Shown piece by piece: positions 8,373 to 16,749 of a stretch of 64,000 nucleotides of DNA (positions within the stretch are counted from its first letter, which is position 1; each line of letters starts with the position of its first letter). This stretch comes from Mediterraneibacter hominis (GTDB lineage Bacteria > Bacillota > Clostridia > Lachnospirales > Lachnospiraceae): contig NZ_JACOPF010000001.1 in assembly GCF_014287475.1 (NCBI RefSeq), positions 62,001 to 126,000 of the forward strand, given 5' to 3'. The position numbers and the translations under genes are program-made. Below the pieces are notes generated by a model. The model searched no databases and was not told where the DNA came from. It worked only from the letters and a program-made list of their open reading frames with translations.

Positions 8373-8885
8373 ATGATAGAAGAAAATAAGAAAATTTTTT
8401 TACGGCATATTTCAACAATCCAGAGGAACAGCCAGAAATATCTGGATATATGTCTCGGCGAATCGATAGGGTGCGGACAGCAATATTTTCTGGCATATAT
8501 TGCGGAAAATGATGGAATCACCATGTATGATTTGGCAAAGGCAGGCAATTTTGATAAAGGGACGGTCACAAAAGCAGTGCAGAAGCTTGTGGATATGGAA
8601 TATGTGGTGATCAAAACAGATGAAATGGACAGGCGGGTAAAACATTTGCACGTGACAAGGAAGGCACTGCCGGTAGTTGAGTTGATATATCAGACGCGAA
8701 ATGAATGGAAAGAAGCACTGCTTTCTGATTTTGCGCCTGGAGAAGAAGACCGCTTTGTCCGCCAACTGGAACAGATGGCGCATACCTCCTGTCAGGTGTT
8801 GAAAGAAAAAGCACGACAGAAAGGGACAAAAGAAAAAGGAAAAGAAGAAATGCAGAGAAAAGGAGGAAAAGAATATGGCGAATGA
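8373..8885 (+). CDS. MarR-family transcriptional regulator
   Basis: This 170-residue winged-helix regulator has the MarR layout: an N-terminal helical part, then the HTH segment ITMYDLAKAGNFDKGTVTKA, and a wing with DEMDRRVKHLHVT. The ATG at 8373 is preceded by GCAGGAG, which is better than the GTG at 8295 that lies just past the operator region. The gene overlaps the start of the MATE transporter gene by 11 bp. It therefore probably represses its own operon through the two palindromes upstream and is released by a substrate of the pump. The C-terminus is very rich in Lys/Glu. Confidence 0.9.
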   Translation: MIEENKKIFLRHISTIQRNSQKYLDICLGESIGCGQQYFLAYIAENDGITMYDLAKAGNFDKGTVTKAVQKLVDMEYVVIKTDEMDRRVKHLHVTRKALPVVELIYQTRNEWKEALLSDFAPGEEDRFVRQLEQMAHTSCQVLKEKARQKGTKEKGKEEMQRKGGKEYGE

Positions 8886-10317
8886 GGCAATACAGACAAA
8901 AGAGAAAAATCCCCTGGGATATAAACCAATTGGAAGCCTGTTAGTTTCCTTTTCTGTACCTGCGATTATATCCTGTCTGATTAACTCTATTTATAATATT
9001 GTAGACCAGATTTTCATCGGGCAGGGAGTCGGCTATCTTGGAAACGCAGCTACAACAGTGGCATTTCCGGTTATGACAATTATCCTTGCCTTTGGGACAT
9101 TGATTGGTTCTGGAAGCAGTGCGTATGCGGCGATCCGTCTGGGAGAAAAACGAGAAGAAGAGGCGGAGAGGACATTGAGCAATGCATTTTTGTTCACGAT
9201 TATTACAGGGCTTTTGATCATGGCTGTCGGGCTGATTTTCTTAAAACCGATTTTATCTGTATTTGGCGCCACAGAGAAAATTATGCCCTATGCGGTGGAT
9301 TATACCTCCATTATTCTGATAGGAACTCCGTTTAACTTGATTGGTATTGTGCTGTCAAATCTGGCTCGGACAGACGGACACCCGCGGCTTTCTATGTACG
9401 GCATGATGATAGGAGCTGTGTTAAACACGATTCTGGATCCAGTCTATATTTTTATTTTTCATTGGGGTGTGAAGGGGGCAGCGATTGCGACCATTACATC
9501 ACAGATTATATCGGCGGTCGTGTTGACAGCGTATTTTGTGATGAAGGTAAAAAAGCCGATACATATGCGTCTGCACCGGAATTATATGAAGCTTAAGAGA
9601 AAGCGAATTACCAGTTTCCTGGCTCTTGGCGTTTCCTCTGGAATTACGCAGTCGGTTGCATGCATTATGCAGGTGGTAATGAATAATTCACTTGTTTACT
9701 ATGGAGATCAGACACAGATCGGCGGAGACGTGGCTCTTAGTGCAATGGGAATTGTGATGAAGATAGCGATGATCATGGGAGCTTTTGGAGTTGGAGTTGG
9801 AATCGGCGCACAGCCGATTTTGGGATATAATCGAGGGGCAGGGCAGTATGAAAGGATCAAAAAGACATATAAGATAGCGGTATCCTTTGCGACACTCTTG
9901 ATTTTTGTATGTTGGATTTTCTGTCAGGCAATGCCGGAGACAATTATTGGGATCTTCGGGAATGAGAATGCAGATTTTACAGATTTTGCTGTGAAATGTC
10001 TGCGGATTTATCTGTTTGGCATTTTCTGCGCAGGCTTTCAAATTGTGTCTACGAACTATTTTCAGGCGACAGGACAGCCTCTTAAGGCATCCATTTTGTC
10101 TATGCTGAGACAGCTTTTGCTTTTGATACCGCTGATACTGATACTTCCATTGTTTATGGGGCTAAATGGAATCTTGTATTCCGCGCCTATAGCGGATGTT
10201 GCTTCGGCAGTGATTGTAGCATTTTTTATCGTGCCGGAGATGAAAAAATTAAACCAGCATATCCGGCAGAAGCCAGAACTCAAGGAGGAAGGAGAACAGG
10301 CAGGCGTATCGTTATAA
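8875..10317 (+). CDS. MATE-family multidrug efflux transporter
   Basis: The 480-residue protein is an integral membrane antiporter of the MATE family, with about twelve hydrophobic segments in two pseudo-symmetric halves. Each half begins with a family-typical segment; the first is near IISCLINSIYNIVDQIFIGQG. It should export cationic or amphipathic compounds using an ion gradient. Length is normal for the family. It is translationally coupled to the marR gene. Its likely terminator lies inside the 3' end of the converging VanZ gene. The substrate cannot be predicted. Confidence 0.94.
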   Translation: MANEAIQTKEKNPLGYKPIGSLLVSFSVPAIISCLINSIYNIVDQIFIGQGVGYLGNAATTVAFPVMTIILAFGTLIGSGSSAYAAIRLGEKREEEAERTLSNAFLFTIITGLLIMAVGLIFLKPILSVFGATEKIMPYAVDYTSIILIGTPFNLIGIVLSNLARTDGHPRLSMYGMMIGAVLNTILDPVYIFIFHWGVKGAAIATITSQIISAVVLTAYFVMKVKKPIHMRLHRNYMKLKRKRITSFLALGVSSGITQSVACIMQVVMNNSLVYYGDQTQIGGDVALSAMGIVMKIAMIMGAFGVGVGIGAQPILGYNRGAGQYERIKKTYKIAVSFATLLIFVCWIFCQAMPETIIGIFGNENADFTDFAVKCLRIYLFGIFCAGFQIVSTNYFQATGQPLKASILSMLRQLLLLIPLILILPLFMGLNGILYSAPIADVASAVIVAFFIVPEMKKLNQHIRQKPELKEEGEQAGVSL

Positions 10318-10323
10318 CGCTGT

Positions 10324-10920
10324 TTAAAGGAGCCAGTACCAGTTTAGAAAGAAAAACTGGCCTCCTATAGAGAGGGAAAGATAAAAAGCCGCTTCCCATC
10401 TGGATAAGGAGACGGCTTTTTTTCTACGCTTTTTAAAGCAGAGATCAAAGAGTCTCCAGCAGAAGAAGCCAACCGCCGCACCCAGTGTATTCATAAGCAG
10501 ATCATCAATATCCGTCCGTCTTCTGTTAAAGAGCTGGCACAGCTCGATGGCAAGTGAATAGGTGGAAGCAGCAAGTACCACATTGGTAAGAGTATGGTAG
10601 TTCTTCCAAATGAGAGGAAGCAAAAATCCAAATGGCATAAACATAAAAGCATTCAGAAAACAGGTGATAAAGGAAGTGTCCGAAAAGGGGATCATGTTGA
10701 TTTCTTCAGGACGGATGATGTCGCCGAATTTTCCGATGTCCCAGATTGTTCCGATTCCTGTTACCTCCAGTACCATGAACAGATAAAAGAGAAAAATATA
10801 GGTCCATATCAGATGTAGGGCAAGATGAGGCGGACGTCTCTTTTTTATAACGCACAGTATAAACTGACAGCATAAACAAGGAACAAAAATACACAGAAGT
10901 GAGTAGATAAAAAATCGCAT
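10324..10920 (-). CDS. VanZ-family membrane protein
   Basis: The 198-residue protein has about five membrane segments and the VanZ core (NMIPF, FMPFGFLLP, ELCQLFNRRRTDIDDLLMNTLGAAVGF). VanZ-like proteins are widespread in Firmicutes and only some affect teicoplanin sensitivity, so no resistance role should be assumed. It converges on the MATE gene with a 6-bp gap, so the two mRNAs overlap at their ends. Upstream is a GTGTACA-centred dyad and a MITE copy. Confidence 0.88.
   Translation of the reverse strand: MRFFIYSLLCIFVPCLCCQFILCVIKKRRPPHLALHLIWTYIFLFYLFMVLEVTGIGTIWDIGKFGDIIRPEEINMIPFSDTSFITCFLNAFMFMPFGFLLPLIWKNYHTLTNVVLAASTYSLAIELCQLFNRRRTDIDDLLMNTLGAAVGFFCWRLFDLCFKKRRKKAVSLSRWEAAFYLSLSIGGQFFFLNWYWLL
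10383..10424 (+). terminator. Intrinsic terminator of marR-MATE operon, inside antisense of VanZ gene
   Basis: AAAAAGCCG (10383-10391) pairs with CGGCTTTTT (10413-10421), and a T-run continues to 10423. It is the first convincing terminator after the MATE stop and lies within the coding sequence of the opposite-strand VanZ gene. Confidence 0.7.
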
Positions 10921-10950
10921 GGGTGGTCTCCTTTTCCTTTAGATATAAAT

Positions 10951-10972
10951 AGTGCTGGTGTACATCGACACT
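10951..10972. repeat. GTGTACA-centred dyad (member 1)
   Basis: An imperfect palindrome, arms AGTG(C/T)(T/C)G around GTGTACA, lies just upstream of the VanZ gene. It matches 17 of 22 positions of the perfect palindrome at 36267-36290, which suggests a small repeat or binding-site family. Confidence 0.45.
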
Positions 10973-11033
10973 GGCTATATATGAGTATAGAAAACAGAGG
11001 TTAAGATTTAGAAAAGAAATTCTTAAGAATTTT

Positions 11034-11202
11034 GTAACAGACAGTTCAGCCATACAGTGTGCGGGAAGCATAAAACATGCCTGCATGTTTTTGCGAGCGT
11101 ACATCTGTATGAGCTTAAGCGCCCATCAATGAGTAAAACGGTGGCGGTAGCCATGATAAGCACGCAGTGCGGTTTTACGAATGGCGCGGGCTGAACTGAT
11201 AC
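11034..11202 (-). mobile_element. MITE copy 1 (inverted orientation, 169 bp)
   Basis: This is a non-coding element with the same sequence as the three other copies but reversed. Its left end carries a 4-bp ACAG insertion (GTAACAGACAGTTCAGCC) and its right end reads GGCTGAACTGATAC, one mismatch from the consensus. It is flanked by AGAATTTT (11026-11033) and AGGATTTT (11203-11210), an 8-bp duplication with one mismatch. This is the most degraded copy. It fills much of the 378-bp gap between the VanZ gene and folC. Confidence 0.9.
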
Positions 11203-11231
11203 AGGATTTTTGCAGGAGTGTAAGGAAATAC

Positions 11232-11260
11232 TTGCCGGGTGTTTCATTTAGTGGTATGAT
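11232..11260 (+). promoter_or_regulatory. Probable promoter of folate operon
   Basis: TTGCCG (11232-11237), a 17-bp spacer and TATGAT (11255-11260) lie 39 bp before the folC start and 30 bp beyond the MITE. The insertion has left this promoter intact. Confidence 0.6.
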
Positions 11261-11298
11261 GGACATCAGTGATTAAATAGAGAAAGGAACAAAATAAC

Positions 11299-12591
11299 GT
11301 GACCTATAAAGAAGCAAGGGTATATTTGGACGAAGTGTCGAAATACGGAAGTGTACTTGGCTTGGATACAATCCGCGGTCTGTTGCGTGAACTTGGCAAT
11401 CCCCAGGATGATTTAGAGTTCATACATATTGCAGGAACGAATGGAAAAGGTTCTGTGCTTGCATACACTTCAACCATTTTAAGTGAGGCAGGTTACAGAA
11501 TCGGGCGCTATGTTTCACCGACGGTGGTTTCCTATCTGGAACGGATTCAGATAGATGGAAAAATGATAACAGAGGAGTCCTTTGCGGGACTTATACAGAG
11601 AATAAAAGAAGCGATTGCCCGAATGAAGGCCGTAGGAGAACCTCATCCTACAGTTTTTGAGATAGAGACGGCGATGGCTTTTTTGTATTTTCGGGAAAGA
11701 AAATGTGATTTCGTCGTTTTAGAAACCGGATTTGGCGGACTATTGGACGCGACCAATGTAATAGGTGCTCCTGTATGTGCAGTATTTTCTTCTATCAGCC
11801 GAGACCATATGGGAATACTGGGAGATACGTTAGAGGAGATCGCCCAGAATAAGGCGGGAATTATAAAAAAAGGATGTATAGTAGTGACGACAGGGCAGAA
11901 AAAAGAAGTGAAAGCTATCCTTCAAAAAGAAGCAGAAAAGAAAGGATGCCCGTTTATAGAAGCAGACAGAAATGCAGTGGAAATTTTAGAGGAAAACTAC
12001 CGAGGAAGCTGCTTTTCCTATAAAGGATATAAAGAGCTGCGTATTTCTCTGGCGGGCAGACACCAGATAGAAAATGCGGTGACTGTGCTGGAGGTTATAG
12101 AGAGCCTAAAGAGGAAAGGATATGTAATTCCTATGGACTGTGTATATCGAGGAATGGAAAAAACAGTCTGGATAGGAAGGTTTTCCTGCATATTGGAACA
12201 TCCTTTGGTGATCGTGGATGGCGCGCACAATGAGGAAGCAGCACAGCGCTTATGCGAAAATATACAAAGGTATTTTAAAAATCGACGTCTGATTTATATT
12301 ATGGGCGTGTTTAGGGATAAAGAATATGAAAAGATAGCGCAGATTATGTGCCCCTTTGCCTGCTCGGTATATACAGTAGATTTGCCGGACACGCAGAGAA
12401 CGCTTCCAGCAGAGTGTTTAGCAGAGGCAGTAAAGAAATACTGTGTATCTGTCAGAGCAGAAAAAAGTGTAGAAGCGGCAGTGGACGCTGCACTTGCGAA
12501 GGCAGAAGAAGAGGATGTGATTTTGGTGTTTGGTTCCCTGTCCTATCTGGGGGAGGTACTGGAAATCGTAAGGAAAAGGAGAGAAAAATAG
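11299..12591 (+). CDS. folC: Folylpolyglutamate synthase / dihydrofolate synthase
   Basis: The 430-residue Mur-ligase-type enzyme adds glutamate to dihydropteroate and/or folates in the cytoplasm. Visible features are the P-loop AGTNGKGS (residues 45-52), the FEIETAMAF segment typical of FolC, and C-terminal VDGAHNEEA. The start is a GTG preceded by AGAAAGGA. The stop is directly followed by the folE ATG. It is first of a five-gene folate operon, so dihydrofolate synthase activity is likely needed in addition to polyglutamylation. Confidence 0.95.
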   Translation: MTYKEARVYLDEVSKYGSVLGLDTIRGLLRELGNPQDDLEFIHIAGTNGKGSVLAYTSTILSEAGYRIGRYVSPTVVSYLERIQIDGKMITEESFAGLIQRIKEAIARMKAVGEPHPTVFEIETAMAFLYFRERKCDFVVLETGFGGLLDATNVIGAPVCAVFSSISRDHMGILGDTLEEIAQNKAGIIKKGCIVVTTGQKKEVKAILQKEAEKKGCPFIEADRNAVEILEENYRGSCFSYKGYKELRISLAGRHQIENAVTVLEVIESLKRKGYVIPMDCVYRGMEKTVWIGRFSCILEHPLVIVDGAHNEEAAQRLCENIQRYFKNRRLIYIMGVFRDKEYEKIAQIMCPFACSVYTVDLPDTQRTLPAECLAEAVKKYCVSVRAEKSVEAAVDAALAKAEEEDVILVFGSLSYLGEVLEIVRKRREK

Positions 12592-13149
12592 ATGATAGAC
12601 GAAGAGAAGATAAAGCAGGGCATCCGGTTTTTGCTGGAAGGAATTGGAGAAGATGCAGACAGAGAAGGGCTTTTAGAGACGCCGGATCGAATTGCGCGTA
12701 TGTATAGGGAGCTCTATGCGGGCATGGAAGAAAGTGCGAAGGATCATCTTTTAAAGACTTTCCATGTAGACAGCAATGAGATGGTACTTGAGAAGGATAT
12801 TACCTTCTATTCGACCTGTGAGCACCACTTGCTTCCCTTTTATGGGAAAGCGCATATTGCCTATATTCCCGATGGAAAAGTGGTAGGACTGAGCAAACTG
12901 GCGCGCACAGTAGAGGTATTTGCCAGAAGGCTGCAATTACAGGAACAGCTTACCGGACAGATTGCAGATGCGCTGATGCAGTATATGAATCCGAAGGGCG
13001 TGCTGGTTATGCTTGAAGCAGAGCATATGTGTATGACGATGCGGGGGATCAAAAAGCCGGGAAGCCAGACTGTCACGATCGCAAGAAGAGGGGTATTCCT
13101 TGACAGTCCGGTGCTGGAAAACCGTTTCTTTCATATGATGGAGCGTTGA
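12592..13149 (+). CDS. folE: GTP cyclohydrolase I
   Basis: The 185-residue enzyme converts GTP to 7,8-dihydroneopterin triphosphate, the first step of the pterin branch. The zinc ligands are visible in CEHHLLPF (Cys76, His79) and HMCMTMRG (Cys147). Length is normal for the FolE1 type. It begins immediately after the folC stop and the next gene begins 2 nt after its own stop, so translation is coupled. Confidence 0.96.
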   Translation: MIDEEKIKQGIRFLLEGIGEDADREGLLETPDRIARMYRELYAGMEESAKDHLLKTFHVDSNEMVLEKDITFYSTCEHHLLPFYGKAHIAYIPDGKVVGLSKLARTVEVFARRLQLQEQLTGQIADALMQYMNPKGVLVMLEAEHMCMTMRGIKKPGSQTVTIARRGVFLDSPVLENRFFHMMER

Positions 13150-13151
13150 TT

Positions 13152-13643
13152 ATGAGAAGAGTAAATGCAGTTAGAGAACACCCTTTGTTTCAGGAATACT
13201 ATGAGAGGCTTTTGGAACTGGAAACGGACAGAAGGTTTTGCAGACATCAGATGGAGCATCTTCTGGATACGGCGCGAATTGCATATATACGTAATCTGGA
13301 AGAACAATTAGGGATAGAAAAAGAGCTGATCTATACAGCGGCGCTTCTTCACGACATAGGGAAATCCCTTCAATATGAAAAGCAGATCCCACACGAGCTG
13401 GCGTCGGCGGAGATTGCGGAGAAAATTTTGCATAGTCTGCCGGAAGGATGTACTTTCACAGAAGAAGAGATCCGTCAGATTCTGACGGCAGTCCGGGGAC
13501 ATAGAAAAGCACACAGTAATATGGAGCCTCTCGAGAAGCTGTTATATGAAAGTGACAAAAAATCCAGACTGTGTTATGCCTGCCTGGCAGAGAAAGAGTG
13601 TAACTGGCCGGAGACAAAGAAAAACAAGGAGATAGATCGATGA
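13152..13643 (+). CDS. HD-domain phosphohydrolase in folate operon
   Basis: The 163-residue protein is an HD-superfamily metal-dependent phosphohydrolase. His36, the HD pair at 67-68 in LLHDIGK, and His81 are visible, and a cysteine-containing CYACLAEKECNWP tail follows. The ATG at 13152 is preferred over an in-frame TTG at 13146. It lies between folE and folP and overlaps folP by 4 bp (ATGA). The operon has no Nudix (FolQ/NudB-like) gene for removing pyrophosphate from dihydroneopterin triphosphate, so this protein could fill that step. That role is my inference. Confidence 0.85.
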   Translation: MRRVNAVREHPLFQEYYERLLELETDRRFCRHQMEHLLDTARIAYIRNLEEQLGIEKELIYTAALLHDIGKSLQYEKQIPHELASAEIAEKILHSLPEGCTFTEEEIRQILTAVRGHRKAHSNMEPLEKLLYESDKKSRLCYACLAEKECNWPETKKNKEIDR

Positions 13644-14455
13644 AAATCGGAAATAAAATATTTGACACAGAGAACAAAACATACATTATGGGAATTCTAA
13701 ATGTTACACCGGACTCCTTTTCAGATGGAGGGAAGTATAATCAGATGGATCAGGCACTGCTGCATGCAGGAGAGATGATAGCTGACGGGGCCGATATTCT
13801 GGACATAGGAGGAGAATCCACGCGGCCCGGGCATACGCGGATTACAGATGAAGAAGAAATCAGCCGTATTGTGCCGGTCATCGAGAGGATTAAGAAGGAA
13901 TACGACATTCCGGTTTCAGTAGACACGTATAAGAGCCAAGTGGCGAAGGAGGCACTGGAGGCAGGGGCGGACTTAGTAAATGATATATGGGGGCTGAAGG
14001 CAGATGCAAAGATGGCGCCTTTGCTTGCCAAATACAAGGTTCCATGCTGTATTATGCATAACCGGAAAAACATGGAATATAAAAATTTCCTGGAGGATAT
14101 TACAGAAGATTTAAAAGAAAGTATACGGCTTGCAAAAGAGGCAGGGATTCAAGAAGATAAAATTATCGTGGATCCAGGGGTAGGATTTGCAAAGACCTGT
14201 GAGAGAAACCTGGAAATCATTCACCATTTGGAAATCCTGCATAAGCTGGGCTATCCGATATTGCTTGGAACCTCCAGAAAGTCGGTCATTGGACTGACGT
14301 TAAACCTTCCAGCCCATGAACGGGAGGAAGGGACTCTTGTGACAACCGTATTTGCTGTACAGAAACGCTGTGCCTTTATCCGAGTACATGATGTGAAAAA
14401 AAATAAACGGGCAGTACAGATGACAGAAGCTATTTTAGGAGGATACAATGGATAA
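13640..14455 (+). CDS. folP: Dihydropteroate synthase
   Basis: The 271-residue TIM-barrel enzyme joins hydroxymethyl-dihydropterin pyrophosphate with p-aminobenzoate; it is the sulfonamide target. Family motifs ILNVTPDSFSDGG and DIGGESTRPG are intact near the N-terminus, with VDPGVGFAKT, LLGTSRKS and RVHDV further on. It overlaps both neighbours by a few bases, which indicates tight translational coupling in the folate operon. Confidence 0.97.
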   Translation: MKIGNKIFDTENKTYIMGILNVTPDSFSDGGKYNQMDQALLHAGEMIADGADILDIGGESTRPGHTRITDEEEISRIVPVIERIKKEYDIPVSVDTYKSQVAKEALEAGADLVNDIWGLKADAKMAPLLAKYKVPCCIMHNRKNMEYKNFLEDITEDLKESIRLAKEAGIQEDKIIVDPGVGFAKTCERNLEIIHHLEILHKLGYPILLGTSRKSVIGLTLNLPAHEREEGTLVTTVFAVQKRCAFIRVHDVKKNKRAVQMTEAILGGYNG

Positions 14456-15269
14456 AATTAAGATAGAGGAGCTGGAAGTGTTCGCAAAACATGGCGTATT
14501 TCCAGAAGAAAATGTGCTTGGACAAAAGTTTTTAGTTTCTGCTGTGCTGTATACGGACACAAGAAAAGCGGGGCAGACGGATGATTTAACAGCCTCGATT
14601 CACTATGGAGAGATCAGCCAGTTCATAGACCGTTTTATGAAGGAACATACATTTTGTCTGCTGGAGCGCGCAGCAGAGAGGCTGGCGGAAGAACTGCTTC
14701 TTCACACGCCGCTTTTAAAGCGGATAGAGCTAGAGATAAAAAAACCATGGGCGCCTGTTGGACTGCCGCTTAAGACGGTATCTGTTGAGATAGACAGAAG
14801 CTGGCATGCGGCATATATCGCACTTGGATCTAACATAGGAGAGAAAAAAAGGTATTTGGACAAAGCGGTAGAAGCATTAAATGAGACAAGAGGCTGTAGA
14901 GTGGAAAGGATTTCCTCTTATATTGAAACTCCACCTTACGGAGTGATAGATCAGGATATGTTTTTAAACGCGTGTCTGAAGCTTTCCACCTTGCTTTCTC
15001 CCAGAGAGCTCCTTGCAAGATTACATGAGATTGAGAAGGAAGCCGGAAGGGAAAGAAAGATACACTGGGGGCCGAGAACACTGGATTTGGATATTATTTT
15101 TTATGATGATCTTGTCTGCCAGGAGGAGGACTTATGTATTCCACATGTAGAGATGCATAAGAGAACATTCGTCCTGAAACCTCTGCATGAAATCGCACCG
15201 TATAAAAGGCACCCTGTATATGGACAGACAGTCAGAGAGATGTTGGAAACATTAGAGATAAAACGATAG
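14448..15269 (+). CDS. folK: FolB-FolK fusion: dihydroneopterin aldolase / HPPK
   Basis: The 273-residue protein fuses two enzymes. Residues 1 to about 118 are dihydroneopterin aldolase (FolB; KIEELEVFAKHGVFPEE, with the basic and acidic residues expected). Residues 122-273 are hydroxymethyl-dihydropterin pyrophosphokinase (FolK; ALGSNIGEKKRYLD, then GPRTLDLDIIFYDD). The fusion performs two successive steps feeding FolP. It closes the operon and is followed by a strong terminator. Dihydrofolate reductase and p-aminobenzoate genes are not in the window. Confidence 0.95.
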   Translation: MDKIKIEELEVFAKHGVFPEENVLGQKFLVSAVLYTDTRKAGQTDDLTASIHYGEISQFIDRFMKEHTFCLLERAAERLAEELLLHTPLLKRIELEIKKPWAPVGLPLKTVSVEIDRSWHAAYIALGSNIGEKKRYLDKAVEALNETRGCRVERISSYIETPPYGVIDQDMFLNACLKLSTLLSPRELLARLHEIEKEAGRERKIHWGPRTLDLDIIFYDDLVCQEEDLCIPHVEMHKRTFVLKPLHEIAPYKRHPVYGQTVREMLETLEIKR

Positions 15270-15316
15270 TTAAAAGACATAGAAAGGGCACTCTAAAACT
15301 ATAATTGAGGAAAGAG

Positions 15317-15352
15317 ATAGAGAGCGGTGTGGTAACCGCTCTCTATTTTTTA
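15317..15352 (+). terminator. Terminator of folate operon (likely bidirectional)
   Basis: A perfect 12-bp stem, ATAGAGAGCGGT with ACCGCTCTCTAT, is followed by a T-run. It lies 47 bp after the folB-folK stop and just past the 3' end of the converging aroA gene, so it may serve both strands. Confidence 0.85.
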
Positions 15353-15370
15353 GCAGATGAAGCTGATGTT

Positions 15371-16663
15371 TTATAAAAGCTTTTCAAATGTATCATAGAA
15401 TTCCGGATAGGATATATCTATACACTTACTGTCCAGAATTTTGGTATTCCCGTCGGCGATAAGGGCAGCAATGCTGAATGCCATTGCGATTCTGTGATCG
15501 AAAAGCGTGTGGATAACCGCACCTTTTAAGGGGCAGCCTCCGCGAATGATCATTCCATCTTCTGTGGCAGTGACATTGCACCCCATAGAGAGCAGATTGT
15601 CTGTCACTGTTTCAATGCGGTCACTCTCCTTGACCTTTAACTCAGCGGCATCTCGGATAATGGTGGTGCCTTCGGCGGCGGCGGCCATAACTGCAATAAC
15701 AGGAATTTCGTCGATCAGCGCGGGGATAATGTCCCCTTCAATGGTAGTGCTGTGCAGTGTGCTTGTACGCACCAGTATATCCGCAATGGGTTCTCCTGCC
15801 TGTGTCCGTTCGTTTAACAGGGTGATATCTCCGCCCATATCTTCACAGACTTTCAAAAGTCCGGCTCTTGTCGGATTGATTCCTACATTCTGTATCAGAA
15901 TTTCCGAATCTGGAACCAAAAGTCCGGCAGCGATGAAATAGGCAGCGGAAGAGATGTCACCGGGAACCAGGATATGCTGTCCATAGAGCTCTGTACAAGG
16001 CAAAATAGAGGCAGTTGCCTGTGTACTGCTTAAAGCATGTGTGGAGCGAATATCTGCGCCAAACTCTTTGAGCATGAGCTCTGTGTGGTTTCTGGAAAGA
16101 CTTGGCTCTGTGACAGAAGTTTCACTGTCGGCGTACAACCCTGCGAGAAGGATGCAGGACTTCACCTGGGCGGAGGCTACTGGAGAATTGTAATGGATCC
16201 CATGCAGGTTCCCCGGTGTAATATAAAGTGGAGCACAGTCATTCCTGAGAATACTGGAGATATTTGCGCCCATCTGTGTGAGGGGCTCTATTATACGCTT
16301 CATGGGGCGGGCGTTCAGAGAAGCATCCCCAGAAAGCTTTGAGTCAAATGGCTGTCCGGCAAGAATACCAGACAGAAGGCGTGTTGTTGTACCGCTGTTT
16401 CCTACATCCAGAATATGAGTAGGGGGCATAAGCCCGTGTAGTCCTTTTCCATGAATGAGAACAGAGGACTTGCTTTCTTCGATTTCAATACCTAGTGTAC
16501 GGAAACACTGAATGGTGGCGCGGCAGTCCGCACCCTTTAAAAAATTTTCGACCTCTGTAATTCCTTTTGCAATGGAACCAAACATGATACTGCGGTGAGA
16601 GATGGATTTGTCCCCCGGTACAGTAATCGTTCCTTTTAGTCCGTTTATACTACATAATTCCAT
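15371..16663 (-). CDS. aroA: 3-phosphoshikimate 1-carboxyvinyltransferase (EPSP synthase)
   Basis: The 430-residue enzyme makes EPSP from shikimate-3-phosphate and PEP in the shikimate pathway. Visible motifs are the N-terminal PGDKSISHRS, the LDVGNSGTTTRLLSG phosphoenolpyruvate-site segment, and VKESDRIE near the C-terminus. The length is standard. It is downstream of tyrA on the same strand with an 86-bp gap, so the two probably form an aromatic amino acid unit. Nothing unusual is seen. Confidence 0.96.
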   Translation of the reverse strand: MELCSINGLKGTITVPGDKSISHRSIMFGSIAKGITEVENFLKGADCRATIQCFRTLGIEIEESKSSVLIHGKGLHGLMPPTHILDVGNSGTTTRLLSGILAGQPFDSKLSGDASLNARPMKRIIEPLTQMGANISSILRNDCAPLYITPGNLHGIHYNSPVASAQVKSCILLAGLYADSETSVTEPSLSRNHTELMLKEFGADIRSTHALSSTQATASILPCTELYGQHILVPGDISSAAYFIAAGLLVPDSEILIQNVGINPTRAGLLKVCEDMGGDITLLNERTQAGEPIADILVRTSTLHSTTIEGDIIPALIDEIPVIAVMAAAAEGTTIIRDAAELKVKESDRIETVTDNLLSMGCNVTATEDGMIIRGGCPLKGAVIHTLFDHRIAMAFSIAALIADGNTKILDSKCIDISYPEFYDTFEKLL

Positions 16664-16749
16664 TTTTTTAATATCCTTTCAAAATGTACTTTGTTGGTAA
16701 GCGTATACCTTAGAAGAGTGCTCTGCCGGCTTTGAAAAAGAAAGCTGGG

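Noticed and set aside
10324..10920. Glycopeptide resistance from VanZ
   Set aside because: VanZ homologues are widespread in Firmicutes and no vanHAX or vanRS genes are present.
16702..16735. Third TATACC repeat copy between aroA and tyrA
   Set aside because: Only GTATACCTTA and GCCGGCT match and the hairpin is absent; mentioned as a possible remnant but not annotated.
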